Source: Delphinapterus leucas (taxonomy: Eukaryota; Chordata; Mammalia; Artiodactyla; Monodontidae). Taken from it: a DNA stretch of 64,000 nucleotides. Positions within the stretch are counted from its first letter, which is position 1, and every line of letters starts with the position of its first letter. A program made the position numbers and the translations under genes. Below, one piece after another: positions 1 through 12,214 of this stretch. The stretch covers positions 6,336,647-6,400,646 of the forward strand of contig NW_022098031.1 in assembly GCF_002288925.2 (NCBI RefSeq), read 5' to 3'. The notes below the pieces were generated by a model. It had not been told where the DNA came from. It did not search any database and worked only from the letters and a program-made list of their open reading frames with translations.

Positions 1-1849
1 ATAGTGCCTTTTAAATTGCTTCATACTGGCCTCCCATATGCATTGCTTCAATATTTCTACAATTACTTTAAATATATGACACACATATCATATATATATA
101 TATATATATATCATAGTTCAGCATTTTTCTTCATTAGCTATAGTCCCATATATCTTCTTAAAAAGTTGGGAAATTAGAAACGAAGTAGTACTGTCATTTA
201 ATTCCTATAACCAATATTCCACACTGCTGGAACTGTTAGTTTTAATTCTACTTTTATTTTGGTGGTGGATTGTTTTAGTTGGGAAGCTTTGGTGCCAGGA
301 AAGAAACCAAGTGCAATTAGCGCCAGCAAAAAAGCAATTATAATAACACTACAGTGGTGTCTCACAGAACCCTACATAAGAACTGTACAAGTATCAGGAA
401 TTACTGAAACAATAAGCAGGAAGCTGGGAATGTGATGTTTATTTCCTTCTGCACATGTTCTTTTTGCTGTTTCTGGACTGAAGGACATTCTCTGATACAG
501 AGTCCATACAGACTTTATAAGGACCTTAAAATCTAATATAAGGCCATTATTTACAGTATTTTAAAACTTTTTTTCTTTTTTACTAATGTGCACTGGTTTA
601 ATATATCAGCTATCTTACATTCATGGCACAGAAAAATTGAGAAGCGACCTTAATATATCAAATATTTACTTTCTAATTGCAAATAACCAAATTTTAACTT
701 TATTAAAACTAACAAGGATTACTAAATTACAAAAAATTAGAAGACGCATATATGTATGTGTGTACATATGCCTATCTAAACATGAAAATATATACTTTGA
801 GCATGACAACTGAGGAAGTTGTACTAAGAACAATACCTCCAAATTTCAAAATGAGAAAATTCTAGACAGTGTGAGAATATTGATTAAACAATTTCACCTG
901 GTAAGTAATACTATTAAAATAATGGTCAGAAGATTAATGAGAGAAGAGTCTGTATATTATTTTTCTTTTCAGGCCTGAGTACAAAGACTATCATATATAA
1001 TACTAGTTTCCCTAATAAATTCTATCTTTGTTAAATATATTATAGGCAAAAGAAAAAATGACAGAAGAAATAATTTTAGATAACTAAAACCTATACAAAC
1101 GTAAGGATATACAATTTAGAGCATAATACACCATGGGGTTTAAATTCTAGTGGAATGACAAATACAGCAGTTTTAGAGAGTACTGATATGATCTAAACTT
1201 AAAGGATGAAACAGTAGAATAAGGAATATGAGAGATGTGATTGTCCCTAAGCAGTACTTAAACTTCATAAATTCTGTATCATGGCCTTTTGGTTAGTGTC
1301 CATTTTCTAAACTAAAACTTATAGTTTAGGGTTTCAAAAGAACTTTTAGGCTGTCACTCAAAGGGCCTCCTATTGTTACTTGTTTATTGTTCAGTGCAAG
1401 TTTTAATATAAATGATGTTCAATCACTGTTAAACAAAAGGAGATGGGGTATAAGAAATAAGGATAACATTTTTTATCAAGTGTATCTTAGACATCACAGA
1501 AGTTCTGTAATTCAAAGTCACTGCAATATCAAAGCATTATCATTATTGACAGTGATGTGACTGTAACTAGAAGCACACCTGAATCATATAAGTGGAAGAA
1601 TCAAAAGAAAAATACAGATGATTTAATGCCAATGAATAGTTTTCTTAAAAATAGAATTTAATAGAATTGTCAAAGAAATGTAAAAATCTAAACGAAGAAC
1701 AATCACTAAATAGAGTAGTCAAACAAGTATTTAAACCTCTTCCTGCCAAATACAAATCAGAATCACATGCTTTTTATCAAATCTTTAAGAAGGAAATAAT
1801 GCACATTTTTTTCCAACCAATTTAATGATGCTATTATACTCTTAACTCC
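1..1849. other. Unassigned AT-rich noncoding DNA
   Basis: No gene or recognisable repeat was found here apart from a (TA)n microsatellite at about 90-111. Open frames are short and have no codon-like composition. It is probably single-copy intergenic or intronic sequence, possibly with repeats too decayed to recognise by eye. Confidence 0.5.
90..111. repeat. (TA)n microsatellite
   Basis: An uninterrupted alternating AT/TA run of about 22 bases. Confidence 0.9.
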
Positions 1850-2388
1850 AAAGTGGTCAAGGATGAATGAATAAAGAAGATGTGGTACATATATACAATG
1901 GAATATTACTCAGTCATTGAAAAGAATTAATAATGCCACTTGCAACAACATGGATGGACCTGGAGATTATCATACTAGGTGAAGTTAAGTCAGACAGAGA
2001 AAGACAAATATCATATGATATTGCTTGTACATGTAAAAAATGATGCAAATGAACTTATTTACAAAAGAGAAACAGACTTACAGACTTAGAGAACTTATTT
2101 ATGGTTACCAGGGGGGAAGGGTGAGAGGAAGGGATAGATTGGGAGTTTGGGATTGACATGTATACACTGCTATATTTAAAACAGATAACCAACAAGGACC
2201 TACAGTATAGCATAGGGAACTCTGCTTAATATTATGTAACAACCTAAATGGGAAAAGAATTTGAAAAAGAATAGATACATGTATATGTATAACTGAATCA
2301 CTTTGCTGTACACCTGAAACTAACACAACATTGTTAAATCAACTATACTCCAGTATAAAATAAAATTTTTTTAAAAAGTGGTCAAGGA
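1850..2388 (+). mobile_element. 5'-truncated L1 3' end with perfect 14-bp TSD
   Basis: The segment reads as the last part of L1 ORF2 (a decayed version of the MEYYSAIKKN...TWMDLE block) followed by an L1 3'UTR and a weak A-rich tail. It is bounded by the same 14 bases, aaagtggtcaagga, at 1850-1863 and 2375-2388. That is the expected target-site duplication of L1-primed integration. The body is therefore about 1864-2374, roughly 510 bp, so the copy was truncated at insertion and was never autonomous. Stops in all frames show it is decayed. Confidence 0.92.
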
Positions 2389-2809
2389 GAGTACAAGAAA
2401 ATAAATTATTTTTGCTCATGAACATATATGCAAAAATCTTCAACAAATCACATTTAGCAGTGTATTAAAATACTGAATCATTAATAAGGAGTGTTTGTCC
2501 ATTGAATCCAAGTCTTGTTCACTTTAGGAAATTTATCCATATTTAACAACCCATTAAGTTAAAAACAGATAAAAAGTTATATAATTGTCTCAACAGATCC
2601 AGAAAGTAATTTAATAATATGTGGGAAAGAATATTAGTAGGAACATGTACCAGTTAAAATTTCACCTGGAGCGCCAAAGCTGAAGACACTACTTTTTAAG
2701 TAGTCTCACTTTCTAAAGCAAGACAAAGTGTAAGACAATTTAGTCACATCATGCAAATGGAATTTGAGTCCTCTAACCCAAACAGAACTCTACAACTTTC
2801 CTTTCTATT
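2389..2809. other. Unassigned noncoding DNA
   Basis: AT-rich sequence between the truncated L1 and a hAT-like fragment. No feature was recognised. Confidence 0.4.
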
Positions 2810-2955
2810 ATAGTAGCCACCATAACTGTGGAAAATTTAATTTTAATTATTTTAAATAAAAGACAATTTAAAATTCTGTTTTTCAGTCACACATGCTGTA
2901 TTTCAAGTGCTAAGTAGCTACGTGTGGCTAGTGACAGCTAAGTTAGACAGCACAA
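2810..2955 (+). mobile_element. hAT-like nonautonomous DNA transposon fragment
   Basis: It contains the widespread mammalian MER-type block gtatttcaagtgctaagtag followed by a decayed gtggctagtg...ttagacagcac terminus. The same family appears in the opposite orientation at 30,765-30,985. Only one terminus is readable and no 8-bp duplication was identified. The family name is uncertain; a Charlie/hAT-type MER is the best guess. Confidence 0.55.
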
Positions 2956-4189
2956 AGAACATGAGAGTGAAGCAGAAGACATGATTGGGGGAGATATAGA
3001 TAAAGAGCATTTCCTTGAAGCGAGTTGCTGGAGTGCTGTTTAATCCTTCTTCTACTCTCCAGTATCCACATAGCTTGGAATGTTGATGCTCTTTGTCATG
3101 ATCACAAGCCAAGTTAAGTGGTTATTTAAAATAAATACTAACAGACAGCAGGACAGTTGTCAGGCAGAAAAAAGATTGCCCTCCCCCTCACCCAACCTGG
3201 CTTCAGCCACTAAGAAAGCTGTTTCAGAATGCTGTAATGGAAGCACACTGTGCTTTCAGACCCACAGTGGAAAGCAGTCTAAATTTATCTGCCAGATGGT
3301 CAACCAAACCCATGAATAATAACTGGACTCAAGTATCTTCAAAGTCTCTCACCTAAGGTTTCCTAGCTAGACAAATGTGACTCTGTAGAAAGGTGCAGAG
3401 ACTGTGGAGAATCAACTGTCCCTGTACTGTGAATTTGAAAAGCCCACAAAATGTACCTCAATAAGAGAACAGTGTAGCATCTGACCATGTATCAATCCAG
3501 AGGAAGGCAGTACTAGGTTACAAGTACTTTGGTCAAGTAAGAGTTGTTCCATCCCAGACACCCCCATGTTCCCTGCTTCTCCACACCCAACCCCATATAG
3601 CCAGAGTTAGCATAATGAATTGGAGAAGAGATATGGAAGAGAAAGGAACAAAGCCTCCAAGAAGATTGTGCACAAAGTCTTTGCAACATGCAACAGAACT
3701 GTCTCACTTCAGAGGACGGAGCAGATTTTTAAAATCTGTCTTTCAGGAGTGAAAAAGAGGATGGGGGTACAGTTTTGTAATTAATACGAATACAAAATGC
3801 ATCTCTTTGTAATTTATATATAACCTCTATTTATGATAGCCATAGCCCCAGCAAGAAACCAAAAATAGTAAATTAACTATTAATCTTTTTCAATAGTAAA
3901 AAGTTAGTCAACATCCCTCCCTTGCCCATGTCTCTACACCTACTTTAGCCTAGATTTGGTGCTGGATTAAGATGAGAAAACTCTTCCTATAAAGTAACAA
4001 TACTCTTAAAAGTGATAGAAATTAAGACTGTTATTATTAAGGCTGTGAAAATAAACAAATACAGCAATGGAATAGAATGGAAAGTCTAGATACAGGCTAA
4101 GAGCTCTAAAGAAACTTAGTAGACATTATTGGAAATAGTACAGATAAATGAAGAGACAGCTGATTTACTAAAACAGAATTTGAATCAAT
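2956..4189. other. Unassigned noncoding DNA
   Basis: No convincing gene or repeat. An open frame at 3,080-3,319 has an acceptor-like cttcag inside it but no good donor, and I do not call it. Confidence 0.4.
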
Positions 4190-4740
4190 GAATATTGTCC
4201 AGCAAGTGGCACCTATTACTACCTCCATGGGAGGAGTCCCATAGCATGGAGCACAGCAAATAGCATAAGTCTACACCAAGAACAGTAGTCCCAGATGGCA
4301 ACCCACTCCATGGTTTGCAGGCATCAGGTCTCCAAGAAAGATATAACTCACACAGGCACTGGATGGAACAGTGCCTTACTCACACAGAGATAGAATAAGA
4401 TCAGCAACAGTGGGTGTTTGTCCCCCATGGCCAGAGGGTCTCCTCCCACAGCCCAGCAAAGAGGGGTTTGCATGCCCCTCTCCCCACGGGAAACAGTTAT
4501 AGCAGTGGGATTGACCAGGTACCATATGATGCACACATGTAAGGAGAACAAAAAAGCACACTTTAAATCCATATGCCCAGCACAGACTATGAGGGTTCTT
4601 TATTTCTTCGTAAAGAAATTTTCCTCTCCCAAAGCACATTCTTATGTGACCATGCAGGGGTGCAGAGACTGGGCTCACATGACTGCCTCTCCTCCACTTA
4701 AAAAAAGCATAAGTAAGGATTCCTACTTTGTAAAATAAAC
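4190..4740 (-). mobile_element. Candidate LTR-like segment (unassigned)
   Basis: This block is distinctly richer in GC than its surroundings. It carries long overlapping open frames on both strands (about 131 codons on minus, 106 on plus), which suggests fairly recent or low-divergence sequence. Read on the minus strand it contains an AATAAA-type signal (plus-strand tttatt near 4,600). That would fit an LTR with a polyadenylation signal, but I cannot identify TG...CA ends or a flanking duplication. It could equally be another interspersed repeat. The frames match no protein I recognise and are not called as genes. Confidence 0.3.
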
Positions 4741-5374
4741 ATAAATTAATATCAGCTAGTAAGATAGGCAAAATTTATAAAATTTAAACTTTTATGAAGA
4801 AAATATGGAATATATAAAGTAAGATGTAGAAAGCACAATATATAATGAATTATTAATATATTGATTATATTATAATTACATCTTTTATGCAGAAGAAAGG
4901 AAAAAGGTAAGACAGAGTTGAAAATATATTTTAAACACACAATGATATAGGATTAGCATACAGCATATTAAAATACCTAACTAAAAAGATACAGCATATT
5001 AAAATACCTAACTAAAAAGAAAATGTTATTAAAAAAATAAAGAATGTATAAATAGGTAATTTAAAATAAACAGGAAACCTCAATAATTTGTCAAAAAATC
5101 CTGTGTCATCTAAAAAATAGAAATATACTTTGACACTAACTAATCAACTTGGAAAAAAATATTTAAGCCAAAAACTTAGAATATGTTAACTTAAGTTGAC
5201 TTTATATACATATATATATTTCATGTTTGAAAAAAGCACAATTAAAACAAAATAAAAATCTTTATATAACTAAGAATGTTGCAAGACAAGCATTATTATT
5301 CCTTGCTGTGACAGAATAAATAAACACATTATTTTGAAAAACACTTGGAAAATTAGTACATTTAATGTCAAAAT
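4741..5374. other. Very AT-rich unassigned DNA
   Basis: No gene or clear repeat family. It includes the 31-bp tandem duplication listed separately. Confidence 0.4.
4958..5019. repeat. Exact 31-bp tandem duplication
   Basis: Two identical adjacent 31-bp units (4958-4988 and 4989-5019), each beginning atacagcatattaaaatacc. The lack of any mismatch suggests a fairly recent replication-slippage event. Confidence 0.95.
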
Positions 5375-5640
5375 TTTGTAATTTTCACACAATAATTCTA
5401 CTTTGGATATTCTGAAAAGTAATTAATTGCAAGTGGTGAAAAAAGCTATAATCATTAAGATCTCCATCAATGTGTTACATGTAATAAAAATTTTGAAGAA
5501 ATATATTCACTAATAAAAGAATACTACCTAAATTATGGCCTAGCCACCCTGTGGAAAAATATTCTTTAAAAATTGAATGTATAAATAATTTGTTAAATTC
5601 AAAGAATATTAATTTTTTGTTAAACATCAAACCTAGATGT
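5375..5640 (+). mobile_element. Ancient L1M 3' fragment (probable)
   Basis: The order of short blocks follows the L1M ORF2 C-terminal / 3'UTR region: a decayed cagcaattctac, then a TTAAATAAATTATGG-like block, then an AAAAATTGAATGTATAAATAATTTG-like block. Divergence is heavy. Confidence 0.45.
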
Positions 5641-6582
5641 GAAACGTTAAATTTTCAAAAACCTTGTAGAGTTAATTATAAAAGTTTCAGTAAAAAAAAC
5701 ACCATTTTTTTCTAACTGTATTTAATTGAATTAACTTTAGCTCTTCTTAAAAGGTGTTAAATTGGTTCTGTGTATGTAACATGATGAATAATATTTAATA
5801 CGTTTTCAATTCACAATTTCTGTGTCTTATTAATGTGAATTGTGTACCTTTAGAAGAGATATAATTTACACTTTAACAGATATTTTTGACAGAAATATTT
5901 TTCTCTAGTAGCATCTTGAGAAACAAATGTATTTAAGACAAAGTTAGAGAAAAAAATTGGAATGAAATAGGCCAAAAATATGCACACTAGCTTCCTTGGA
6001 ATGCTTCCACTGACTGTTCTAAGACTTTTCTATTTCAATTCTTTCTTTTTAATAATCATAAGTTAGTTAATTCTATGCTAACACCAGAAGTGTTATCTTT
6101 CTCACTAATGTATTTTAAAAGTAAGAAAGGACTTCACTTGTTAATACTACTTCTCTAAATAGTCAATTTAGTGGTACTAAAACACAAAGGAAATAAAACT
6201 GTAGTGAGAATTCCTTCCATAAATTACTTATTTAACTATAGTTATTATTTTATTTGATTACTATTTAACTGGTATAGAGAGAGAGCAAATATCTGATTTT
6301 TTATTTTTATTTTTTGTATGACATAGACTAATTGTTTGCTTTTCATTTTATTTTGCTCGATTTCAGCAGAATTTGAAGAAAATTTCTAAAATTTAGTAAT
6401 TATGCATTTTGTATAATGGAATGAGTATTGCTGACTTGTTTCAAAATGCAAATTGCACATTTACAAATTTGTGTCTCATTTGCCCTGGTTCCATTACCAG
6501 AGGGAAAACATAAACACGAAGCTTGCCTTAACATTTATAACTATGAGGAACTGTTGACCTTCAGTTAGTGCTATTAAAATAC
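5641..6582. other. Unassigned AT-rich DNA
   Basis: Nothing recognised. The right end (ttaaaat at 6574-6580) may be one copy of the short duplication flanking the large L1 that follows. Confidence 0.4.
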
Positions 6583-6941
6583 ATTTTTTAACATCTTTAT
6601 TAGAGTATAATTGCTTTACAGTGCTGTGTTAGTTTCTGCTGTATAGCAAAGTGAATCAGCTATATGCATACGTATATCCCCATATCCCCTCCCTGTTGCA
6701 TCTCCCTGCCACTCTCCTTATCCCACCCTTCTAGGGGTTGCAAACCACCGAGGTGATCTCCCTGTGCGATGCAGCTTCTACCCACTAGCTATCAATTTTA
6801 CACTTGGTAGTGTATATATGTCAATGCTACTCTTACTTTGTCCTAGCTTACCCTTCCCCCTCCCCATGTCCTAAAGTCCATTCTCTATGTCTGTGTCTTT
6901 ATTACTGTCCTGCTCCTAGGTTCATCAGAACCATTTTTTTC

Positions 6942-9900
6942 TTAGATTCCATACATATGTGTTAGCATACAGCATTTGTTTTTCTCTTTCTGACTTACTT
7001 CACTCTGTATGACAGACTCTAGGTTCATCCACCTGACTACAAATAACTCAATTTCATTTCTTTTTATGGCTCAGTAATACTCCACTGTATATATGTGCCA
7101 CATCTTCTTTATCCACTCATCTGTCAATGGACACTTAGGTTGCTTCCATGTCCTGGCTATTAGAAATAAAGCTGCAATGAACATTGTGGTACATGACTCT
7201 TTGAATTATGGTTTTCTCAGGGTATATGCCCAGTAGTGGGATTGCTGGGTCATATGGTAGTTGTATTTTTAGTTGTTTAAGGAATCTCCATACTGTTCTC
7301 CATAGTGGCTATACCAATTTACATTCCCACCCACAGTGCAAGAGGGTTTCCTTTGCTCCACACCCTCTCCAGCATTTACTGCTTGTAGATTTTTTGATGA
7401 TGGCCATTCTGACCGATGTGAGGTGATACCTCATTGTAGTTTTGATTTGCAATTCTCTAATGATTAGTGATGTTGAGCATCTTTTCATGTGTTTGTTGGC
7501 GATCTGTATATCTTCTTTGGAGAAATGTCTATTTAGATCTTCTGCCTATGTTTGGATTGGATTTTTTTTTTTTTTTGATATTGAGCTGCATGAGCTGTTT
7601 GTATATTTCGGACATTAATCCTTTGTCAGTTGTTTCATTTGCAAATATTTTCTCCCATGCAGAGGGTTGTCTTTTCCTCTTGTTTATGGTTTCCTTTGCT
7701 GTGCAAAAGCTTTTAAGTTTCATTAGGTCCCATTTGTTTAGTTTTGTTCTTATTTCCATTTCTCTAGAAGGTGGGTCAAAAATGATCTTGCTGGGATTTA
7801 TGTCATAGACTGTCCTGACTCTGTTTTCCTCTAAGAGTTTTATAGTGCCTGGTCCTACATTTAGGTCTTTAATCCATTTTGAGTTTATTTTTGTGTATGG
7901 TGTTAGGGAGTCTTCCAATTTCAGTCTTTTACATGTAGCTGTACAGTTTTCCCAGCACCACTTATTGAAGAGGCTGTCTTTTCTCCATTGTAAACTATTG
8001 ACACCTTTACTAAAGATAAGGTTACCATATGTGCATGGGTTTATCTCTGGGCTTTCTATCCTGTTCCATGGATCTATATTTCTGATTTTGTGCCAGTACC
8101 ATACTGTCTTGACTACTGTAGCTTTGAAGTATAGTCTGAAGTCTGGGAGCCTGATTCCTCCAGCTCCGTTTTTCTTTCTCAAGATTGCTTTGGCTATTCG
8201 GGGTCTTTTGTGTTTCCTTACAAATTGTAAAATTTTTTGTTCTAGTTCTGTGAAAAATGCCATTGGTAGTTTGATAGGGATTGCATTGAATCTGTAGATT
8301 GCTTTGGGTAGTCTAGTCATTTGCACAATGTTGATTCTTCCAATCCAAGAACATGGTATATCTCTCCATCTGTTTGTATTATCTTAAATTTCTTTCATCA
8401 CTGTCTTAGAGTTTTCTGTATACAGGTCTTTTGTCTCCTTAGGTAGGTTTATTCCTAGGTATTTTATTCTTTTTGTTGCAGTGGTAAATGGGAGTGTTTC
8501 CTTAATTTCCCTTTCAGATTTTTCATCATTAGTGTACAGGAATGCAAGAGATTTCTGTGCATTAATTTTGTATCCTGCTACTCTGCCAAATTCAATGATT
8601 AGCTCTAGCAGTTTTCTGGTAGCATCTTTAGGATTCTCTATGTATAGTATCATGTCATCTGCAAACACTGACAGCTTTACTTCTTCTTTTCCAATTTGGA
8701 TTCCTTTTATTTCTTTTTCTTCTCTGATTGCTGCGGCTAAAACTTCCAAAACTACGTTGAATAACAGTGGTGAGAGTGGGCAACCTTGTCTTGTTCCTGT
8801 TCTTAGTGGAAACGGTTTCACTTTTTCACCATTGAGAACAATGTTGGCTGTGGGTTTGTCATATTTGGCCTTTAATATGTTGAGCTAGGATCCCTCTATG
8901 CCTATCTTCTGGAGAGGTTTTATCATAAATGGGTATTGGATTTTGTGAAAAGCTTTTTCTGCATCTCTTGAGATGATCATATGGTTTTTATTCTTCAATT
9001 TGTTTATCACATTGACTTGTATATATTGAAGAATTCTTGCATTCCTGAGATAAACACCACTTGATCATGGTGTATGATCCTTTTAAGGTGCTGTTGGATT
9101 CTGTTTGCTAGTATTTTGTTGAGGATTTTTGCATCTATGTTCATCAGAGATATTGGCCTGTAGTTTTATTTTTTTATGACATCTTTGTCTGGTTTTGGTA
9201 TCAGGGTGAAGGTGGTCTTGTAGAATGAGTTTGGGAGTGTTCCTCCCTCTGCTATATTTTGGAAGAGTTTGAAAAGGATAGGTATTAACTCTTCTATAAA
9301 TGTTTGATAGAGTTCACCTGTGAAGCTATCTGGTCCTGGGCTTTTGTTTGTTGGAAGATTTTAAATGACAGTTTCAATTTCAGTGCTTGTGATTGGTCTG
9401 TTTCTATTTTCTATTTCTTCCTGGTTCAGTCTCAGAAGGTTGTGCTTTTCTAGGTATATGTCCATTTCTTCCAGGTTGTCCATTTTACTGGCATATAGTT
9501 GCTTGTAGTAATCTCTCATGATCCTTTGTACTTTTGCAGTGTCAGTTGTTACTTCTCCTTTTTCATTTCTAATTCTGTTGATTTGAGTCTTCTCCCTTTT
9601 TTTCTTGATGAGTCTGGCTAATGGTTTACCAATTTTGTTTATCTTCTCAAAGAACCACTTTTTAGTTTTATTGATCTTTGCTACTGTTTCTCTCATTTCT
9701 TTTTCATTTGTTTCTGATCTGATCTTTTTGATTTCTTTCCTTCTGCTAACTTTGGGGATTTTTTCGTTCTTCTTTCTCTAATTGCTTTAGGTGTAAGTTA
9801 GGGTTGTTTATTAGGACTTTTCTTGTTTCTTGACATAGGATTGTATTGCTATAAACTTCCCTCTTAGAACTGTTTTTGCTGCATCCTATAGCTTTTGGAT

Positions 9901-10745
9901 CGTCATGTTTTCATTGTCATTTGTTTCTAGGAATTTTTTGATTTCCTCTTTGATTTTTTCAGTGATCTCTTGGTTATTTAGTAGTGTATTGTTTAGCCTC
10001 CATGTGTTTGTATGTTTTACAGTTTTTTTCCTGTAATTGATATCTAGTCTCATAGAATTGTGGTTGGAAAAGATACTTGATATGATTTCAATTTTCTTAA
10101 ATTTACCAGGGATTGATTTGTGACCCAAGGTATGGTCTATCCTGGAGAATGTTCCATGAGCACTTGAGAAGAAAGTGTATTCTGTTTTTTTTTGGATGGA
10201 ATGTCCTATAAATATCAATTAAGTCCATCTTGTTTAATGTATCATTTAAAGCTTGTGTTTCCCTTTTTAGTTTCATTTAGGATGATCTGCCCATTGGTGA
10301 AAGTGGGGTGTTAAATTCCCCTACCTAATGATTGAGTTACTGTTGATTTTCCATTTTATGGCTGCTAGCATTTGCCTTATGTATTGAGGTGCTCCTATGT
10401 TGGGTGCATAAATATTTACAATTGTTATATCTTCTTCTTGGATTAATCCCTTGATCATTATGTAGTGTCCTTCTTTGTCTCTTGTAATAGTCTTTATTTT
10501 AAAGTCTATTTTGTCTGATATGAGAATTGCTACTCCAGCTTTCTTTTGATTTCCATTTGCATGGAATATCTTTTTCCATCCCCTCACTTTCAGTCTGTGT
10601 GTGTCCCTAGGTCTGAAGTGGGTCTCTTGTAGAAAGTGTATGTACGGGTCTTGTTGTATCCATTCAGCTAGTCTGTGTCTTTGCTTGGAGCATTTAATCC
10701 ATTTACAATTAAGGTAATTATTGATATGTATGTTTCTATTCCCAT
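6942..10745 (-). pseudogene. L1 ORF2 remnant (endonuclease / reverse transcriptase)
   Basis: The normal product nicks target DNA and reverse-transcribes L1 RNA. The likely start is the complement of 10,743-10,745 (MGIETYIS...). A stop appears within about 25 codons, and further stops and shifts follow. Readable blocks are: endonuclease 10,587-10,321 and 10,218-9,886, with the IDHTLGH block intact but the conserved SDH changed to SNH; linker 9,696-9,361; reverse transcriptase 8,821-8,384, with [12 protein letters not shown] and an intact FADD catalytic motif (codons at 8,654-8,665); and thumb/C-terminal region 8,326-7,529. The C-terminal end is near 6,942. The span of about 1,270 codons matches full-length ORF2. 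Confidence 0.9.
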
Positions 10746-10817
10746 TTTCTTAATTGTTTTGGGTTTGTTATTGTAGGTCTTTTCCTTCTCTTGTGTTTCC
10801 TGCCTAGAGAAATTCCT

Positions 10818-11690
10818 TTAGGAGTTTTGTTGTAAAGCTGGTTTGGTGGTGCTGAATTCTCTTAACTTTTGCTTATCTGTAGAGCTTTTAATTTCTCTGT
10901 CAAATCTGAATGAGATCCTTGCTGGGTAGAGTAATCTTGGTTGTAGGTTTTTCCATTTCATCACTTTAAATATATCCTGCCACTCCATTATGGCTTGCAG
11001 AGTTTCTGCTGAAAAATCAGCAGTTAACCTTATGGGGATTCCCTTGTATGTTATTTGTTGCTTTTCCCTTGCTGCTTTCAATATTTTTTCTTTGTATTTA
11101 GTTTTTGATAGTTTGATAATATGTGTCTTGGCATGTTTCTCTTTGGGTTTGTCCTGTATGGTACTCTCTCTGCTTCCTGGACTTGATTGTCTATTTCCTT
11201 TCCCATGTTAGGAAAGTTTTCGACTATAATCTCTTCAAATATTTTCTTAGACCCTTTCTTTTTCTCTTCTTCTTCTGGGACCCCTATAATTCGAATGTTG
11301 GTGTATTTAATGTTGTCCCAGAGGTCTCAGAGACTGTCCTCAATTCTTTTCATTCTTTTTCCTTTATTCAGCTCCCTGGCAGTTATTTCCACTATTTTAT
11401 CTTCCTGCTCACGTATCCGTCCTTCTGCCTCAGGTATTTTGTTATTGATTGCTTCTAGAGTATTTTTAATTTCAGTAATTTTGTTGTTCATAACTGTTTC
11501 TTTGCTCTTTAGTTCTAGATCCTTGTTCAATGTTTCTTGTATTTTCTCCATTCTGTTTCCGAGATTTTGGATCATCTTTATTGTCGTTACTCTGAATTCT
11601 TTTTCAGGTAGATTGCCTATTTCATCTTCATTTATTTGATCTTATAGGTTTTTACCTTGTTACTTCATCTGTAGCAAATTTTTTTGTCAT
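10818..11690 (-). pseudogene. L1 ORF1 remnant (RNA-binding chaperone)
   Basis: ORF1p is the trimeric RNA-binding protein of the L1 ribonucleoprotein. The start ATG is the complement of 11,688-11,690 (MTKKFATDEVTR...). That frame meets a stop at about 11,652, and the coiled-coil part (MIQNLGNRMEKIQE...) resumes in a separate open stretch, 11,575-11,327. After an intervening stretch that still spells the RRM region when frames are followed (DNIK...NIRIIGVPEEE), the C-terminal domain (ITYKGIPIRLTADFSAETLQ...) is open from 11,081 to the natural stop at 10,818-10,820. Total length of about 290 codons matches an L1 ORF1. Stops and frameshifts make it nonfunctional. Confidence 0.85.
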
Positions 11691-12214
11691 TTTTTTTGAT
11701 GGGTGGTGCTGTATTCCTGTCTTACTGGTTTTTTGGCCTGAGACATCCAGCACTGGAATTTGCAGGCAGCTGGACAGAGCTAGGTCTTGGGACTGAGATG
11801 AGGACTTCTGGGAGGCCTCACTCCAACTGATATTCCCTGGGGTCTGAGGATCTCTGTTAGTCCAGCAGTTTGGACTTGGACCTCCCACCACAGGAGCTCA
11901 GGCCCAACCTCTGGCCTGGGACTCGAGATCCTGCAAGTTTTGTGGTACAGTAAAAAAAAAAAAAGAAAAAGAAAAAAAGGAACAAAGAAAGAAAAAAGGA
12001 GCAGTACAATATCAAAGAAGAGAAAACAAAATAAAATTAGAAAGATTAAAAAATATATTAGGAAAAATAAAACTATAATTGAAACAACCAGTCGCTGGGG
12101 GCTCCTCCCAACCAGTTAGGTGTCCGTGGTCCCCACCGGTGCCTGGTATGTGCCCTCGTTGTGAGGAGACATGAATTCCGTGTCCTCCTAGTACACCATC
12201 TTGACTCCACCCCC
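11691..12214 (-). promoter_or_regulatory. L1 5'UTR (internal promoter region)
   Basis: This is the sequence upstream of the L1 ORF1 ATG. L1 5'UTRs carry an internal RNA polymerase II promoter. Here the region includes a T-rich stretch in L1 sense (plus-strand A-rich, about 11,951-12,090) and a decayed open frame that runs into the ORF1 start. Promoter activity is inferred from element type only. Confidence 0.5.

Larger units (their letters stand above)
6583..12214 (-). mobile_element. Near full-length L1 retrotransposon, inactive
   Basis: About 5.6 kb reading on the minus strand. The 5' end lies at 12,214 and opens gggggtggagtcaagatgg, a typical L1 5' start. A 5'UTR of about 0.5 kb follows, then ORF1 (11,690-10,818), a short spacer, ORF2 (10,745 to about 6,942) and a 3'UTR. 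The 3' end, as the complement near 6,590, reads aataaagatgtt followed by a short A-run. A short ttaaaat at 6574-6580 and 12,215-12,221 may be the target duplication, but it is only 7 bp and low in complexity. Both ORFs are broken by stops and frameshifts, so this copy cannot move on its own. It is much better preserved than the L1M copies elsewhere in the window, so it inserted later. Confidence 0.93.

Noticed and set aside
3080..3319. 79-codon frame with an internal acceptor-like cttcag
   Set aside because: No suitable donor follows in frame, and the start has no context.
4376..4771. 131-codon minus frame
   Set aside because: Three overlapping frames on both strands are open here, which points to composition or a repeat rather than a gene. 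No protein family was recognised.
7467..8297. Plus-strand open frames of 113 and 150 codons
   Set aside because: They are antisense shadows of the L1 ORF2 that is coded on the minus strand here.
11123..11639. Plus-strand open frames of 111 and 150 codons
   Set aside because: Antisense to L1 ORF1. The Ser/Phe/Leu-rich composition is that of the reverse complement of a coiled-coil coding region.
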